From Ilumatobacteraceae bacterium (GTDB taxonomy: Bacteria; Actinomycetota; Acidimicrobiia; Acidimicrobiales; Ilumatobacteraceae): a stretch of 64,000 nucleotides of DNA. Within the stretch, counting starts at the first letter, position 1; every line of letters begins with the position of its first letter. A program made the translations under genes and the position numbers. Shown here in pieces: positions 7,128 through 16,034 of the stretch. Location of the stretch: the NCBI GenBank assembly GCA_024643255.1, contig JAHENF010000003.1, positions 64,260 to 128,259 on the forward strand. The letters run 5' to 3'. The notes below the pieces were generated by a model. The model did no database searches. It was given only the letters and a program-made list of their open reading frames with translations, and had not been told where the DNA came from.

Positions 7128-8909
7128 TCAGGTGATGAGCGACGACGGGACCGCGACCACTCGTGCGCGCAACCACTCCCCCAGCGCCTTCGCCTGGGCG
7201 TCCTGTCGGGTCGACGCGGCGACGCCTTCCTGCAACAACCCGCGGACCACGAAGTTGAGGGCCCGCAGGTTCGGGTAGCGATACCGATCGATCGTCATCT
7301 CCGCGGTCTCCGGTAGCAGGACCCGCAGCCGCTCGACGGTCAGTTCGTGGTCGATCCATGCCCAACCGGCATCGTTGCGGGCGTACACGCCGAGGTTCGC
7401 ATCACCGCCCTTGTCGCCCGATCGAGTCCCGACGAAGGTACCGAGCGGGACCTCGACGACATCGCCGCCGGACAGTACCGCCGACGGCATCGCATCGACA
7501 TCGATCGGATCGCCCGTCGGCGCGATCGACTCGATCTGCGTGGTGGAACCGTTCACGTGGATGTACTGCGGAACGAGGTCGTTCGGCACGGTTGCCGGGC
7601 GATACACCCCGAACGGCGACGCCGCGCCGGGCCCACCGCTGAGGCCGTACATGCCCGGAATTCCGGCGAGGGCGGTGTGCACCATCGCATCGGCGAAGGC
7701 CCGGCCGACCTTGCGTTCGTCGGGGTCCTTGACCGTCACCCGCCACAGCGCGGTCGCCTCCTCCTGCGTCGCAGGATCGGACTTGTCGGTGCGCACGACC
7801 CTGCTGTCGATCGAGGCGAAGTCGTCGGGGCCGTACGGACACGCGTCCCAGAAGGTCGCCTGAGCGAACGCCGCCTTCTCGTCGACGTCGAGGCCGGTCA
7901 GCGCCACGGTGAACGAGTTGCGGAACCCGCCGAGTTCGTTCATCGCCACCTTGAGCGTCGATGGCGGGGCCTGGCCCTTCGTACCTGACACCCGGACCCG
8001 GTCGGGCGCCAGCTGGGCGACCTCGATCGTGTCGAAACGCGCCGTCACGTCGGGGCCGAGGTACTCCGGGCCGCCGATCTCGTAGAGCAGCTGTGAGGTG
8101 ACCGTCTCGACGTTGACGACGCCGCCGGTCCCCTCGTGCTTGCCGATCACGCACGATCCGTCGGCGGCGACCTCGGCCCAGGGGAACCCGAATCGGGCTC
8201 GGCCTCCTACCTCGTTGCGTCCGTCGATCTCGTGGAAGAACGAATAGTTGCCGCCCGTCACCTGGGCGCTGCACTCGATGACGTGACCGGCGACGACACC
8301 TCCGGCGAGCTGGTCGAAGTCATCGCGGCGCCACCCGTGGTGCCACGCCGCCGGACCACAGGTGACCGCGGCATCGGTGACGCGACCGGTGATCACGATG
8401 TCGGCGCCCTTGGCGAGTGCGTCGACGATCCCGAAACACCCCAGGTAGGCGTTTGCCGTCAGGAACTTCGACGGGTCACCGAGGTCGGTGCCGGCTCCGA
8501 ACGGTGACAGCGCACCGGACGCCACGAGTTCCTCGATGCGCGGCAGCAGGTCGTCGCCGTCGATGTACGCGATCGTCGGTGACAGCCCGAGGCGGTCGGC
8601 GACCTCGGCAACCGCGTCGGCGCAACCGCCGGGATCGAGCCCGCCGGCATTCGACACCACCCTGATGCCCTTGTCGAGGCAGGTCCCCATCACCTGCTCC
8701 ATCTGCGACACGAACGTCCGGGCGTGGCCGCCGCCCGGATGCTTGGCCCTGATCCTGCTCAGGATGAGCATCGTGAGTTCGGCGAGCCAGTCGCCGGTCA
8801 GCACGTCGATCGGGCCGCCCTCGACCATTTCGAGCGCGCCGCTCGGTCGGTCGCCGAAGAATCCGGAGCAGTTGGCGATCCGGATCGGCGAACCCGGTAC
8901 CGCGGTCAC
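7128..8909 (-). CDS. AtuA-like acyclic terpene utilization/DUF1446 family protein
   Basis: 593 residues, full length for the DUF1446/AtuA family. The N terminus is typical (IRIANCSGFFGDRPSG) and the sequence includes VVSNAGGLDP, IVITGRVTDAAVTCGPAAWHHGW and, near the C terminus, GTRSGDKGGDANLGVYAR, a block found in the fused AtuA-like C-terminal domain. AtuA was named from the Pseudomonas citronellol/geraniol cluster; its exact reaction is unresolved. It is the last gene of a three-gene minus-strand operon and its start overlaps the biotin carboxylase stop by 4 nt (ATGA). A role in branched acyl-CoA or isoprenoid catabolism together with the upstream carboxylase is inferred from this coupling. 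Confidence 0.86.
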   Translation of the reverse strand: MTAVPGSPIRIANCSGFFGDRPSGALEMVEGGPIDVLTGDWLAELTMLILSRIRAKHPGGGHARTFVSQMEQVMGTCLDKGIRVVSNAGGLDPGGCADAVAEVADRLGLSPTIAYIDGDDLLPRIEELVASGALSPFGAGTDLGDPSKFLTANAYLGCFGIVDALAKGADIVITGRVTDAAVTCGPAAWHHGWRRDDFDQLAGGVVAGHVIECSAQVTGGNYSFFHEIDGRNEVGGRARFGFPWAEVAADGSCVIGKHEGTGGVVNVETVTSQLLYEIGGPEYLGPDVTARFDTIEVAQLAPDRVRVSGTKGQAPPSTLKVAMNELGGFRNSFTVALTGLDVDEKAAFAQATFWDACPYGPDDFASIDSRVVRTDKSDPATQEEATALWRVTVKDPDERKVGRAFADAMVHTALAGIPGMYGLSGGPGAASPFGVYRPATVPNDLVPQYIHVNGSTTQIESIAPTGDPIDVDAMPSAVLSGGDVVEVPLGTFVGTRSGDKGGDANLGVYARNDAGWAWIDHELTVERLRVLLPETAEMTIDRYRYPNLRALNFVVRGLLQEGVAASTRQDAQAKALGEWLRARVVAVPSSLIT

Positions 8910-10984
8910 GACTCCTCGCTCTCGTGGTGTTCGAGTGCCACGAGCAACTCGCCGGTGTCGACGCGGTCGCCGACGGCGAAGCGCACCTCGGCGACGGTCG
9001 CGTCTCCCGATGCGACGATCTTGTGTTCCATCTTCATCGCCTCCACGACCATCAAGAGTTGTCCGTCGACCACGGCGTCACCGGCCGCGACATGCACCGC
9101 GATCACCGTGCCGGGCAGCGGGCTGATCGGGCCACCGGTGGCCGACTCGGCGTCGTGCAGCAGGAAGCGCGGCGCCCGCGTCAGGGTGAGGGCGCCCGCC
9201 GAACTCCGCACATGGACGGTGACGGCCCCGACACCGTCGTCGTCGAGGCCGAGCATCGGATGCACGACATCGGTGTCGACCACCTGGCGACGGCCGTCGA
9301 TCTCGACGGTCTGACGGCCCACGAATCGTTCGAGCAGCCGGACGGTCAGCTCGGGCCGATCGTCCGGACTCAACGCGCCGGTCTCGTCGGGTTCGGGCCA
9401 CGGTCCGAGCCTGACCGTCGCCGTCCGCAGCGTCTCCCCGCCGGGCTGCCACGCCTGCGCCATCGTGTACTCGACATGCAGATGCTCGCCGGTCACCTCG
9501 GTCCACACCTGGCGTTGCCCTTGCGTGCGCAGGTTGCGCCAGCCCGACGGAGCGAAGGGCGCTCCCCTGTCGGTCGAGCGATGTTCGAACTCCAGCGCGA
9601 ACACGGCGCCCAGCAACAGCGCCACCCGATCATCACCGGTCGGACCCAGCGGCGCAACGACGGCGGGGTGTTCGTCGAGGTAGGCGGTCGGCGTGTCGGC
9701 GGCGAGGAAGTCGGCTTCGGCGCAGATCGCCACCAGCGTGTCGAGGTTGGTGCGGATACCGGTGATCTGCGAGGTCCGCAGCGCCCGGGCGAGTTGTCGG
9801 GCGGCGCCCGGGCGCGTCGGAGCGTGGGCGATCACCTTGGCGACCAGCGAGTCGTAGTCGGAGGAGATGACCGACCCGGCGCGCACGCCGGTGTCGACGC
9901 GGACCCCGGAGCCGATGTCGAACCGGTCGATGTGCCCCGTCGACGGCATCCAGCCGGCGGCCGGATCCTCGGCGACGACGCGGACCTCGATCGCGTGACC
10001 GCTGATCACCACCTCGTCCTGGGTGATCGGGAGCGGGTCGCCGGCGGCGACGCGAAGTTGCAGTTCGACGAGGTCGAGCCCGGTCACCGCCTCGGTCACC
10101 GGATGCTCGACCTGCAGGCGCGTGTTGACCTCGAGGAAGGTGATCGTGCCGTCGGCGCCGACCATGAACTCGACCGTCCCGGCACCCTCGTAGCCGACGT
10201 GGCGGGCGAGGGCGACCGCCCCGTCGCACAGCGCGGCGCGGATCTCCTGCGGGATTCCCGCGGACGGCGATTCCTCGACGATCTTCTGATTGCGGCGCTG
10301 GATCGAACACTCACGCTCGCCGAGATGGATCACGTTGCCGTGACGGTCGCCCATGATCTGGACCTCGACGTGCCGACCGCGCTCGAGGTACGGCTCGATG
10401 AACACCGCCCCGTCACCGAAGGCGGACAGCGCCTCCCGCGAGGCGGCGGCGACGGCGTCGTCGAGTTCATCGGCGCTGCGCACGACGCGCATCCCACGGC
10501 CACCACCACCGGCGGCCGCCTTGACCAGCGCCGGATACGCCACGACGTCGTCGCCGACGACCTTGCCGTCGACCACGTCGATCATCGAGGTCGTCGGCAC
10601 ACCGGCCGCGAGCGCCGCTCGTTTGGCCGCGACCTTGTCGCCGAGCAACGTGACCTGTTCGGGCGTCGGGCCGACCCAGACCAGCCCCGCATCGATCACC
10701 GCGCGGGCGAATGCTGCGTTCTCCGCCAGGAACCCGTAGCCGGGATGAATGGCGTCGGCCCCGGCCGCGAGTGCTGCCGCGATGACCGCGTCGCCGCGCA
10801 AGTAGGAGTCAGCCGCCGTCGCCCCACCCAGCGCGATCGCGACGTCGACCGAGTCGACGTGCAGGGCGTTGCGGTCGGGCTCGGAATACACCCCGACGGT
10901 GTCGATGCCGAGACGATGTGCGGTCCGCGCGATCCGCACGGCGATCTCGCCGCGGTTGGCGATCAGGAGACGGGAGATGCTCAT
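8906..10984 (-). CDS. Acyl-CoA carboxylase biotin carboxylase-BCCP subunit
   Basis: 692 residues: an N-terminal biotin carboxylase (SRLLIANRGEIAVRIARTAHRLG at the start; AAAGGGGRGMR ATP-grasp glycine loop; ECSIQRRNQKIVEESP and EVNTRLQVEHPVTE catalytic blocks) and a C-terminal biotinyl domain with VVEAMKMEHK, where the Lys carries biotin. This matches the alpha subunit of methylcrotonyl-, geranyl- or propionyl-type carboxylases, which carboxylates biotin with ATP and bicarbonate. Its ATG overlaps the stop of the carboxyltransferase gene (ATGA at 10984) and its own stop overlaps the next start, so all three genes are translationally coupled. The acyl substrate is unproven. Confidence 0.93.
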   Translation of the reverse strand: MSISRLLIANRGEIAVRIARTAHRLGIDTVGVYSEPDRNALHVDSVDVAIALGGATAADSYLRGDAVIAAALAAGADAIHPGYGFLAENAAFARAVIDAGLVWVGPTPEQVTLLGDKVAAKRAALAAGVPTTSMIDVVDGKVVGDDVVAYPALVKAAAGGGGRGMRVVRSADELDDAVAAASREALSAFGDGAVFIEPYLERGRHVEVQIMGDRHGNVIHLGERECSIQRRNQKIVEESPSAGIPQEIRAALCDGAVALARHVGYEGAGTVEFMVGADGTITFLEVNTRLQVEHPVTEAVTGLDLVELQLRVAAGDPLPITQDEVVISGHAIEVRVVAEDPAAGWMPSTGHIDRFDIGSGVRVDTGVRAGSVISSDYDSLVAKVIAHAPTRPGAARQLARALRTSQITGIRTNLDTLVAICAEADFLAADTPTAYLDEHPAVVAPLGPTGDDRVALLLGAVFALEFEHRSTDRGAPFAPSGWRNLRTQGQRQVWTEVTGEHLHVEYTMAQAWQPGGETLRTATVRLGPWPEPDETGALSPDDRPELTVRLLERFVGRQTVEIDGRRQVVDTDVVHPMLGLDDDGVGAVTVHVRSSAGALTLTRAPRFLLHDAESATGGPISPLPGTVIAVHVAAGDAVVDGQLLMVVEAMKMEHKIVASGDATVAEVRFAVGDRVDTGELLVALEHHESEES

Positions 10985-12588
10985 CAGTGCCTCCACACGC
11001 CGTATTCGGTGGCACCCTGTACCACGTTGCCGTGCACTGCCGACAGCGCCATTCCCATCACCGTGCGCGAATCGGCGGGGTGGATGATCCCGTCGTCCCA
11101 CAGCCGGCCCGTCGAGTAGAGCGCCGTCGATTCGTGCTCGATCTGCGCCTCGAGGCCGGCGGTCTGCGCGGCGAGGGCGTCCTCGTCGATCTCGATGCCG
11201 CGACCGGCCGCGGCGTTGCGGGCCACGATCTCCATCACCCCGGCGAGCTGTTTCGGCCCCATGACCGCCACTCGGTGGTTCGGCCAACTGAAGATGAACC
11301 GCGGGTTGTACGCCTTGCCCGCCATGCCGTAGTTGCCCGCGCCGTAGCTCGCACCGACCATGAGATTGAAGTGCGGCACCGTCGAGTTCGACACCGCGTT
11401 GATCATCTTGGCGCCGTTGCGGATGATGCCGCCCTGCTCGGCCTTGGAGCCGACCATGAACCCGGTGATGTTGTGCAAGAACGCGAGCGGTGTGTCGCGC
11501 TTGTTGCACAGCTGGATGAACTGCGCGGCCTTCGATGCCTCCTCGGAGAACAGGATCCCGTTGTTGCCGAGGATGCCGACCGGGAAGCCGTGGATCGACC
11601 CCCACCCGCACACGAGCTTGTCGCCGTAGAGCGGCTTGAACTCCTCGAACCGGCTCCCGTCGAGCAGGCGGGCGAGCACCTCGCGGATGTCGAATGGAAT
11701 CCGCACGTCGGCCGACGCGCAGCCCATCAACTCGGCCGGGTCGTACAGCGGCGGATCGTCAGGCTCGCTGGCGCCGGGCCCGAGCTTCGTCCAGCGCAGG
11801 TGGCGCACGATGCTGCGAGTGATACGGATCGCGTCCATCTCGTCGACCGCGAGGTAGTCGGACAGACCACTCGTGCGCGAATGCATCTCGGCACCCCCGA
11901 GCGTCTCCTCGTCGACGATCTCGTCGATCGCCATCTTCACGAGCGGCGGCCCACCGAGGTAGGCGGTGCCCTTGCCCTTGACGAACACGGTGTAATCGCT
12001 CATCCCGGGCGTGTATGCGCCGCCGGCGGTGTTCGGACCGAATGCCATCGTGATCGACGGGATCCCCAGCTTCGACAGCTGCGTGAGGTCCTTGAAGCTG
12101 GCACCACCCTGGATGAACAGGTCGGCCTGCCGCGGCAGATCGGCGCCTGCGGACTCGTTGAGCACGATCACCGGCAGCCGGTTCTCGCGGGCGATCTCGT
12201 GGAACCGCGACCCCTTCTTCCAGGTCGTCGGGTTCCCCGAGCCACCCCGATACGTCATGTCCGATCCGGAGATCGCGCACTCGACGCCCTCGACGATGCC
12301 GATCCCGGCGCAACTGCCGACACCGACGGGGTCCTGCGTTCCCCATCCGGCGAGCGGACTGAGTTCGAGGAAGGGAGTGTCGGGGTCGATCAGCGCCTCG
12401 ATCCGCTCCCGCACGAGCATCTTGCCGCGAGTGCGGTGACGGTCGACGTAGCGCTGGCCACCGATGGTCGGCACCGTTGCGAGTTCCGCGGCGACGACGT
12501 CCCACAGCTGCTCCATCGCGGCGAGATTCTCCCGATACTCGTCCGACTTCGTGTCGAGTCGACTGCGCAGGACGGTACCGATGGTCAC
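10984..12588 (-). CDS. Acyl-CoA carboxylase carboxyltransferase (beta) subunit, MCC-like
   Basis: 534 residues with both crotonase-fold carboxyltransferase halves. The N half has YVDRHRTRGKMLVRERIEALIDPDTPFLELS and LNESAGADLPRQ; the C half has ILGNNGILFSEEASKAAQFIQLCNKR and LHNITGFMVG. These blocks are most like methylcrotonoyl-CoA and geranyl-CoA carboxylase beta subunits. It transfers CO2 from biotin on the adjacent alpha subunit to an enoyl-CoA. The start is GTG 12588, supported by TACGGT (12600-12595, minus) 6 nt upstream, so the operon mRNA is probably leaderless. The AtuA-like neighbour makes an isoprenoid-type acyl-CoA plausible. A leucine-pathway function cannot be excluded, although no isovaleryl-CoA dehydrogenase or HMG-CoA lyase is adjacent. 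Confidence 0.9.
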   Translation of the reverse strand: MTIGTVLRSRLDTKSDEYRENLAAMEQLWDVVAAELATVPTIGGQRYVDRHRTRGKMLVRERIEALIDPDTPFLELSPLAGWGTQDPVGVGSCAGIGIVEGVECAISGSDMTYRGGSGNPTTWKKGSRFHEIARENRLPVIVLNESAGADLPRQADLFIQGGASFKDLTQLSKLGIPSITMAFGPNTAGGAYTPGMSDYTVFVKGKGTAYLGGPPLVKMAIDEIVDEETLGGAEMHSRTSGLSDYLAVDEMDAIRITRSIVRHLRWTKLGPGASEPDDPPLYDPAELMGCASADVRIPFDIREVLARLLDGSRFEEFKPLYGDKLVCGWGSIHGFPVGILGNNGILFSEEASKAAQFIQLCNKRDTPLAFLHNITGFMVGSKAEQGGIIRNGAKMINAVSNSTVPHFNLMVGASYGAGNYGMAGKAYNPRFIFSWPNHRVAVMGPKQLAGVMEIVARNAAAGRGIEIDEDALAAQTAGLEAQIEHESTALYSTGRLWDDGIIHPADSRTVMGMALSAVHGNVVQGATEYGVWRH

Positions 12589-12663
12589 CAGGCCACCGTA
12601 GTGGAGCGAGCGATGAAGCTTCCGAGCCGCATGCGGGCCCGCTGATCGGGTACACCTTGGGAG
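12589..12663. promoter_or_regulatory. Divergent leaderless promoters, carboxylase operon/TIGR03084
   Basis: The 75-bp gap has TACGGT on the minus strand (12600-12595), 6 nt before the carboxyltransferase GTG, and a TACACCTT block on the plus strand (12651-12658), 5 nt before the TIGR03084 ATG. A perfect 10-bp palindrome CCGCATGCGG (12627-12636) lies between them and could be a small operator, though its size makes chance occurrence possible. Confidence 0.45.
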
Positions 12664-13479
12664 ATGGACGTCCGCGACGTATTGGCCGATCTGGTCGCCG
12701 AACAGCAGAGCCTCGACGACATCATGGTGGCGCTCACGCCGGAGCAGTGGGGACTGCCGACGCCCAGCCCCGGCTGGAACATCACCGACCAGATCGGGCA
12801 CCTGACGTACTACGACGGCACCGCGGCGCTGGCAATCGTCGATCCCGAGGCGTTCGTGGCGGAGATGACGACATTGTTCGGCAACGCCGAACAGTCGGCC
12901 GACGAATTCACGCTCGGCCGATATCGAGCGATGACCTCCGACGAACTCCTCGCCGCGTGGCGGGCCAACCGTGAGGCACTTGCGACCGCAGGAGCGAGTC
13001 TCGCCAACGACACACGCGTCGCCTGGTACGGACCTTCGATGGGGGCCAAGTCGTTCCTGACCGCGCGGCTGATGGAGGCGTGGGCACACGGTCAGGACAT
13101 CGTCGACGCCATCTCGATGAACGGCGGCGCGACCCGCGAACCGACCGACCGGCTCCGCCACATCTCCCAGCTCGGCTTCATCACGCGCGGTTGGACGTAC
13201 ATCAACCGTGGGCTCGACGTCCCGTCCACGCCGGTTCGCGTCGAACTGACGTCACCGTCGGGCGAGATCTGGCGCTTCGGCCCCGATGACGCCGGTGAGT
13301 CGGTCGTCGGCCCAGCGCTCGATTTCTGCCTCGTCACCACGCAGCGCCGCCACGTCGACGACACCGAGCTCGTCGTCTCGGGCGCGTCGGCGCGCGACTG
13401 GATGGAGAAGGCCCAACTCTTCGCCGGCCCTCCCTCCGATGGTCCCCACCCCCGGAGCTCATCTCCGGGCGGACGCTGA
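12664..13479 (+). CDS. TIGR03084-family metal-binding protein (DinB/mycothiol-dependent enzyme fold)
   Basis: 271 residues. The N-terminal four-helix bundle starts VLADLVAEQQSLDDIMVALTPEQWGLPTPSPGWNITDQIGHLTYYD; the W(N)xxDxxxHL motif supplies His ligands in the DinB/MDMPI superfamily. A second conserved element, LMEAWAHGQDIVD, also carries a metal-ligand His. The C-terminal part (VRVELTSPSGEIWRFGPDDAGE) resembles the wHTH/MDMPI C-terminal domain. In Actinobacteria such proteins are often mycothiol-dependent, but that is family inference. It is divergent from the AtuA-carboxylase operon, so a role in the same catabolic module is possible. The C-terminal 15 residues are Pro/Ser/Gly-rich and probably disordered. 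Confidence 0.83.
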   Translation: MDVRDVLADLVAEQQSLDDIMVALTPEQWGLPTPSPGWNITDQIGHLTYYDGTAALAIVDPEAFVAEMTTLFGNAEQSADEFTLGRYRAMTSDELLAAWRANREALATAGASLANDTRVAWYGPSMGAKSFLTARLMEAWAHGQDIVDAISMNGGATREPTDRLRHISQLGFITRGWTYINRGLDVPSTPVRVELTSPSGEIWRFGPDDAGESVVGPALDFCLVTTQRRHVDDTELVVSGASARDWMEKAQLFAGPPSDGPHPRSSSPGGR

Positions 13480-13531
13480 GCGCACCCCTCCGGGAGAATT
13501 CCGGAAGGAGCCGGGGCCTAGGGTCGAGCGC

Positions 13532-14668
13532 ATGGAGCCCTTCACGATCGATGTCGCCCAGAACGTGCTCGACGATCTCAGGACGCGACTGCGCAACACG
13601 CGCTGGCCGGAGCGTGAGCTCGTCGACGACTGGTCACAGGGCACGCCGCTCGCCTACGTGCAGGAGGTGTGCGAGTACTGGGCCGACGGCTACGACTGGC
13701 GAGCTCGCGAAGCCCTCCTCAATCGCTTCGACCAGTTCACGACGCCGATCGACGGCCTCGCCGACCCCGGGTTGCATTTCGTCCACGCCCGCTCGCCTCA
13801 CCCCGACGCGCTGCCACTGCTGATCACCCACGGCTGGCCCGGCTCGATCGTGGAGTTCCACAAGGTGATCGAACCGCTGACGGACCCGACCGCGCACGGC
13901 GGCAGCGCCGCAGATGCCTTCCACGTCATCGCCCCCTCACTTCCGGGCTTCGGGTTCTCCGGCAAGCCGCTCGACACCGGATGGGGTGTTCAACGCATCG
14001 GCGAAGCGTTCTCAGAGCTGATGGCCGACCTCGGCTACGACCGTTACGTCGCACAGGGCGGCGACTGGGGTTCGGCGGTGACCACCGCAATCGGCGGAAA
14101 CGACGTGGATCACTGCACGGCGGTGCACGTCACGCTCGCGATGGGTGCCAGGCCGAAGTTCGACGGCGCGCCGACGCCGGAGGAGCAACGGGCCCTCGAC
14201 GGGCTGGCGTACTACCAGGAGTGGGACTCGGGCTACTCGAAGGAGCAGTCGACACGCCCACAGTCGGTCGGCTACGGGCTCGTCGACTCGCCTGCGGCCC
14301 AGGCGGCATGGATCCTCGAGAAGTTCTGGGCCTGGATGGACTGCGACGGCCATCCCGAGAACGTGCTCACACGCGACGAACTGCTCGACAACATCATGCT
14401 CTACTGGATCAACGGCAACGGCGCCTCGTCGGCACGCATCTACTGGGAGAGCTTCGGCCGCGGCCCCCAACCGAAGACCGTCACGATCCCGTCGGGGTTC
14501 ACCGCGTACCCGAAGGAGATCTTGCCCCCGGTGCGGGCATGGGTCGAGGGGTCGTTCACCGACATCCGGCACTGGCAGGAACAGCCGAAGGGTGGCCACT
14601 TCGCCGCGTTCGAGGTTCCGGATCTGTTCGTCGACGACATCCGCACCTGCTTCCGCCAGTTCCGCTGA
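13532..14668 (+). CDS. Epoxide hydrolase (EHN-type alpha/beta hydrolase)
   Basis: 378 residues with the N-terminal EHN region (FTIDVAQNVLDDLRTRLRNTRWP, typical of microsomal-type epoxide hydrolases) followed by an alpha/beta-hydrolase core. LITHGWPGS is the oxyanion-hole HGWPGS motif; VAQGGDWGSAV holds the nucleophile Asp; GGHFAAFEVPD near the C terminus holds the catalytic His. The enzyme opens epoxides with water via an aspartyl ester. The ATG has TAGGGT 7 nt upstream (13519-13524). Haloalkane dehalogenase-type activity is unlikely given the EHN domain. The genuine substrate is unknown; lipid epoxides or juvenile-hormone-like compounds are typical of the family. Confidence 0.9.
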   Translation: MEPFTIDVAQNVLDDLRTRLRNTRWPERELVDDWSQGTPLAYVQEVCEYWADGYDWRAREALLNRFDQFTTPIDGLADPGLHFVHARSPHPDALPLLITHGWPGSIVEFHKVIEPLTDPTAHGGSAADAFHVIAPSLPGFGFSGKPLDTGWGVQRIGEAFSELMADLGYDRYVAQGGDWGSAVTTAIGGNDVDHCTAVHVTLAMGARPKFDGAPTPEEQRALDGLAYYQEWDSGYSKEQSTRPQSVGYGLVDSPAAQAAWILEKFWAWMDCDGHPENVLTRDELLDNIMLYWINGNGASSARIYWESFGRGPQPKTVTIPSGFTAYPKEILPPVRAWVEGSFTDIRHWQEQPKGGHFAAFEVPDLFVDDIRTCFRQFR

Positions 14669-14685
14669 TCCGCGACGCTCAGCGC

Positions 14686-14706
14686 TAACTTGACCCACGG
14701 GTCAAG
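14686..14706 (+). promoter_or_regulatory. Operator-like palindrome over the MFS transporter promoter
   Basis: CTTGACCC and GGGTCAAG (14689-14706) form 8-bp perfect arms around a 2-nt centre. TAACTT (14686-14691), a plausible -10 element, overlaps the left arm, so a bound repressor would cover the transcription start. It sits 14 nt before the MFS start. No regulator gene is adjacent. Confidence 0.5.
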
Positions 14707-14720
14707 GCCCGCCCTCCCAG

Positions 14721-16034
14721 ATGACGACTCCCACCGAAATCGACGTCGCGCCACAGCACGGCCACACGCCGGGCACTGCGCGGGCCGCGTTCTCCTACCG
14801 CGGATTCCGGATCATCTTCATCGGGCTGGCGCTGTCGAACATCGGCACGTGGATGCAGAACTTCACGCTGCCGGCCTACATCGACGACCGCACCGGCCGG
14901 CCGGCGCTCGTGGGCCTGATGGTCTTCATGCAGCTCGGACCGTTGCTCGTGTTGTCGATCCCCGGCGGGGTGCTCGCCGACCGCGTGTCGAAGCAGAAGC
15001 TCCAGCTCACGATGCAGAGCGCATCGGTCGTGCTGACGATCGCGATCGCGTACTTCGTCGCCGGTGATCACCCGCTCTGGACGATCTTCGCCGCCCAACT
15101 CGGCATCGGCATCGCCAACGCGTTGAATGCCCCGGCGTTCCAGTCGTCGATGCCGCTGCTCGTGCACCGTCAGGACCTTCCTGGGGCGATCAGCCTCAAC
15201 TCGGCGATGATCAACGGCACCCGCGTCGTCGGGCCGGTGCTCGCCGCGATCCTCGCGGTCGCCGGGATGAGCGTGTCGAGCATCTTTCTCGTCAACGCCG
15301 CCACGTACCTGTTCTTCATCGCCGCACTGCTGATCGTGCGCATGCCCGACGTGCGCAGCGGCAACACCGCCAGGGGCTGGCGCAGCCTGCTGACCGGCGT
15401 CACCACGGCCCGCCACCGCAAGGTGCTCAGCCGCCTGCTGCTCGGGATGTTCCTGTTCTCGCTGTTCAGCCTCGTCTACATCGGGTTGTTCCCGTCGGTC
15501 GTGCGACTGAACCTCGACATCGCGCCGTCGAGTGCGACGTACCGGTGGCTCTACGCGATCTGGGGGCTCGGCGCGTTCTTCGGAGCGATCTCCGTCGGGA
15601 CATTCCTGTCGAGAGTCGACCGCAAGGTGCTCATCGTCCGCGGGTTCATCGGCTTCGGCTTCGCACTCGGGGTGTTCTCGCAACTGCGCGGTCCGGAACT
15701 GGCATTCCCGGTCGGCTTCGTCCTCGGGTTCTTCTACTTCATGACCGCCACCGCGATCACCACGACACTGCAGCTGAACATGAAGAACACCGAGCGGGCG
15801 ACGGTGATGCCGCTGTGGTTCATGGTTTTCGGCGGCACGGTACCGATCGGCAACCTGGTGTTCGGCGTCGTCATCGAGTGGGTCGGCGCCCGAGCGGTGC
15901 TCGGGTTCGGCGCGGCGTTCGCGTTCTTCCTCGCCTGGTGGGTCGACCTCCGACGACTGCCGCCCGATGCGTTCCTCCCCGAGGAGGACGGCGGCGAGCC
16001 GATCACCCCGACGAACGCGAGCCGCCTGGTCTAG
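14721..16034 (+). CDS. MFS transporter (EntS/MFS_3-like exporter)
   Basis: 437 residues with about 12 hydrophobic segments. The N terminus has FRIIFIGLALSNIGTWMQNFTLPAYI and LVFMQLGPLLVLSIPGGVLADRVSKQKLQL, where GGxLADRxxxxxL is the MFS loop 2-3 signature. The middle IGIANALNAPAFQSSMPLLV and GAISLNSAMINGTRVVGPVL blocks are characteristic of the MFS_3/enterobactin-exporter group. It probably exports a small hydrophobic compound or siderophore; the substrate is unknown. The upstream 18-bp palindrome suggests regulated expression. Its stop overlaps the convergent murF stop (CTAG at 16031-16034). Confidence 0.87.
   Translation: MTTPTEIDVAPQHGHTPGTARAAFSYRGFRIIFIGLALSNIGTWMQNFTLPAYIDDRTGRPALVGLMVFMQLGPLLVLSIPGGVLADRVSKQKLQLTMQSASVVLTIAIAYFVAGDHPLWTIFAAQLGIGIANALNAPAFQSSMPLLVHRQDLPGAISLNSAMINGTRVVGPVLAAILAVAGMSVSSIFLVNAATYLFFIAALLIVRMPDVRSGNTARGWRSLLTGVTTARHRKVLSRLLLGMFLFSLFSLVYIGLFPSVVRLNLDIAPSSATYRWLYAIWGLGAFFGAISVGTFLSRVDRKVLIVRGFIGFGFALGVFSQLRGPELAFPVGFVLGFFYFMTATAITTTLQLNMKNTERATVMPLWFMVFGGTVPIGNLVFGVVIEWVGARAVLGFGAAFAFFLAWWVDLRRLPPDAFLPEEDGGEPITPTNASRLV

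Noticed and set aside
8924..11119. Plus-strand open frame of about 730 codons opposite the carboxylase genes
   Set aside because: Strong biotin carboxylase and BCCP motifs are on the minus strand; the plus-strand frame has no conserved motif.
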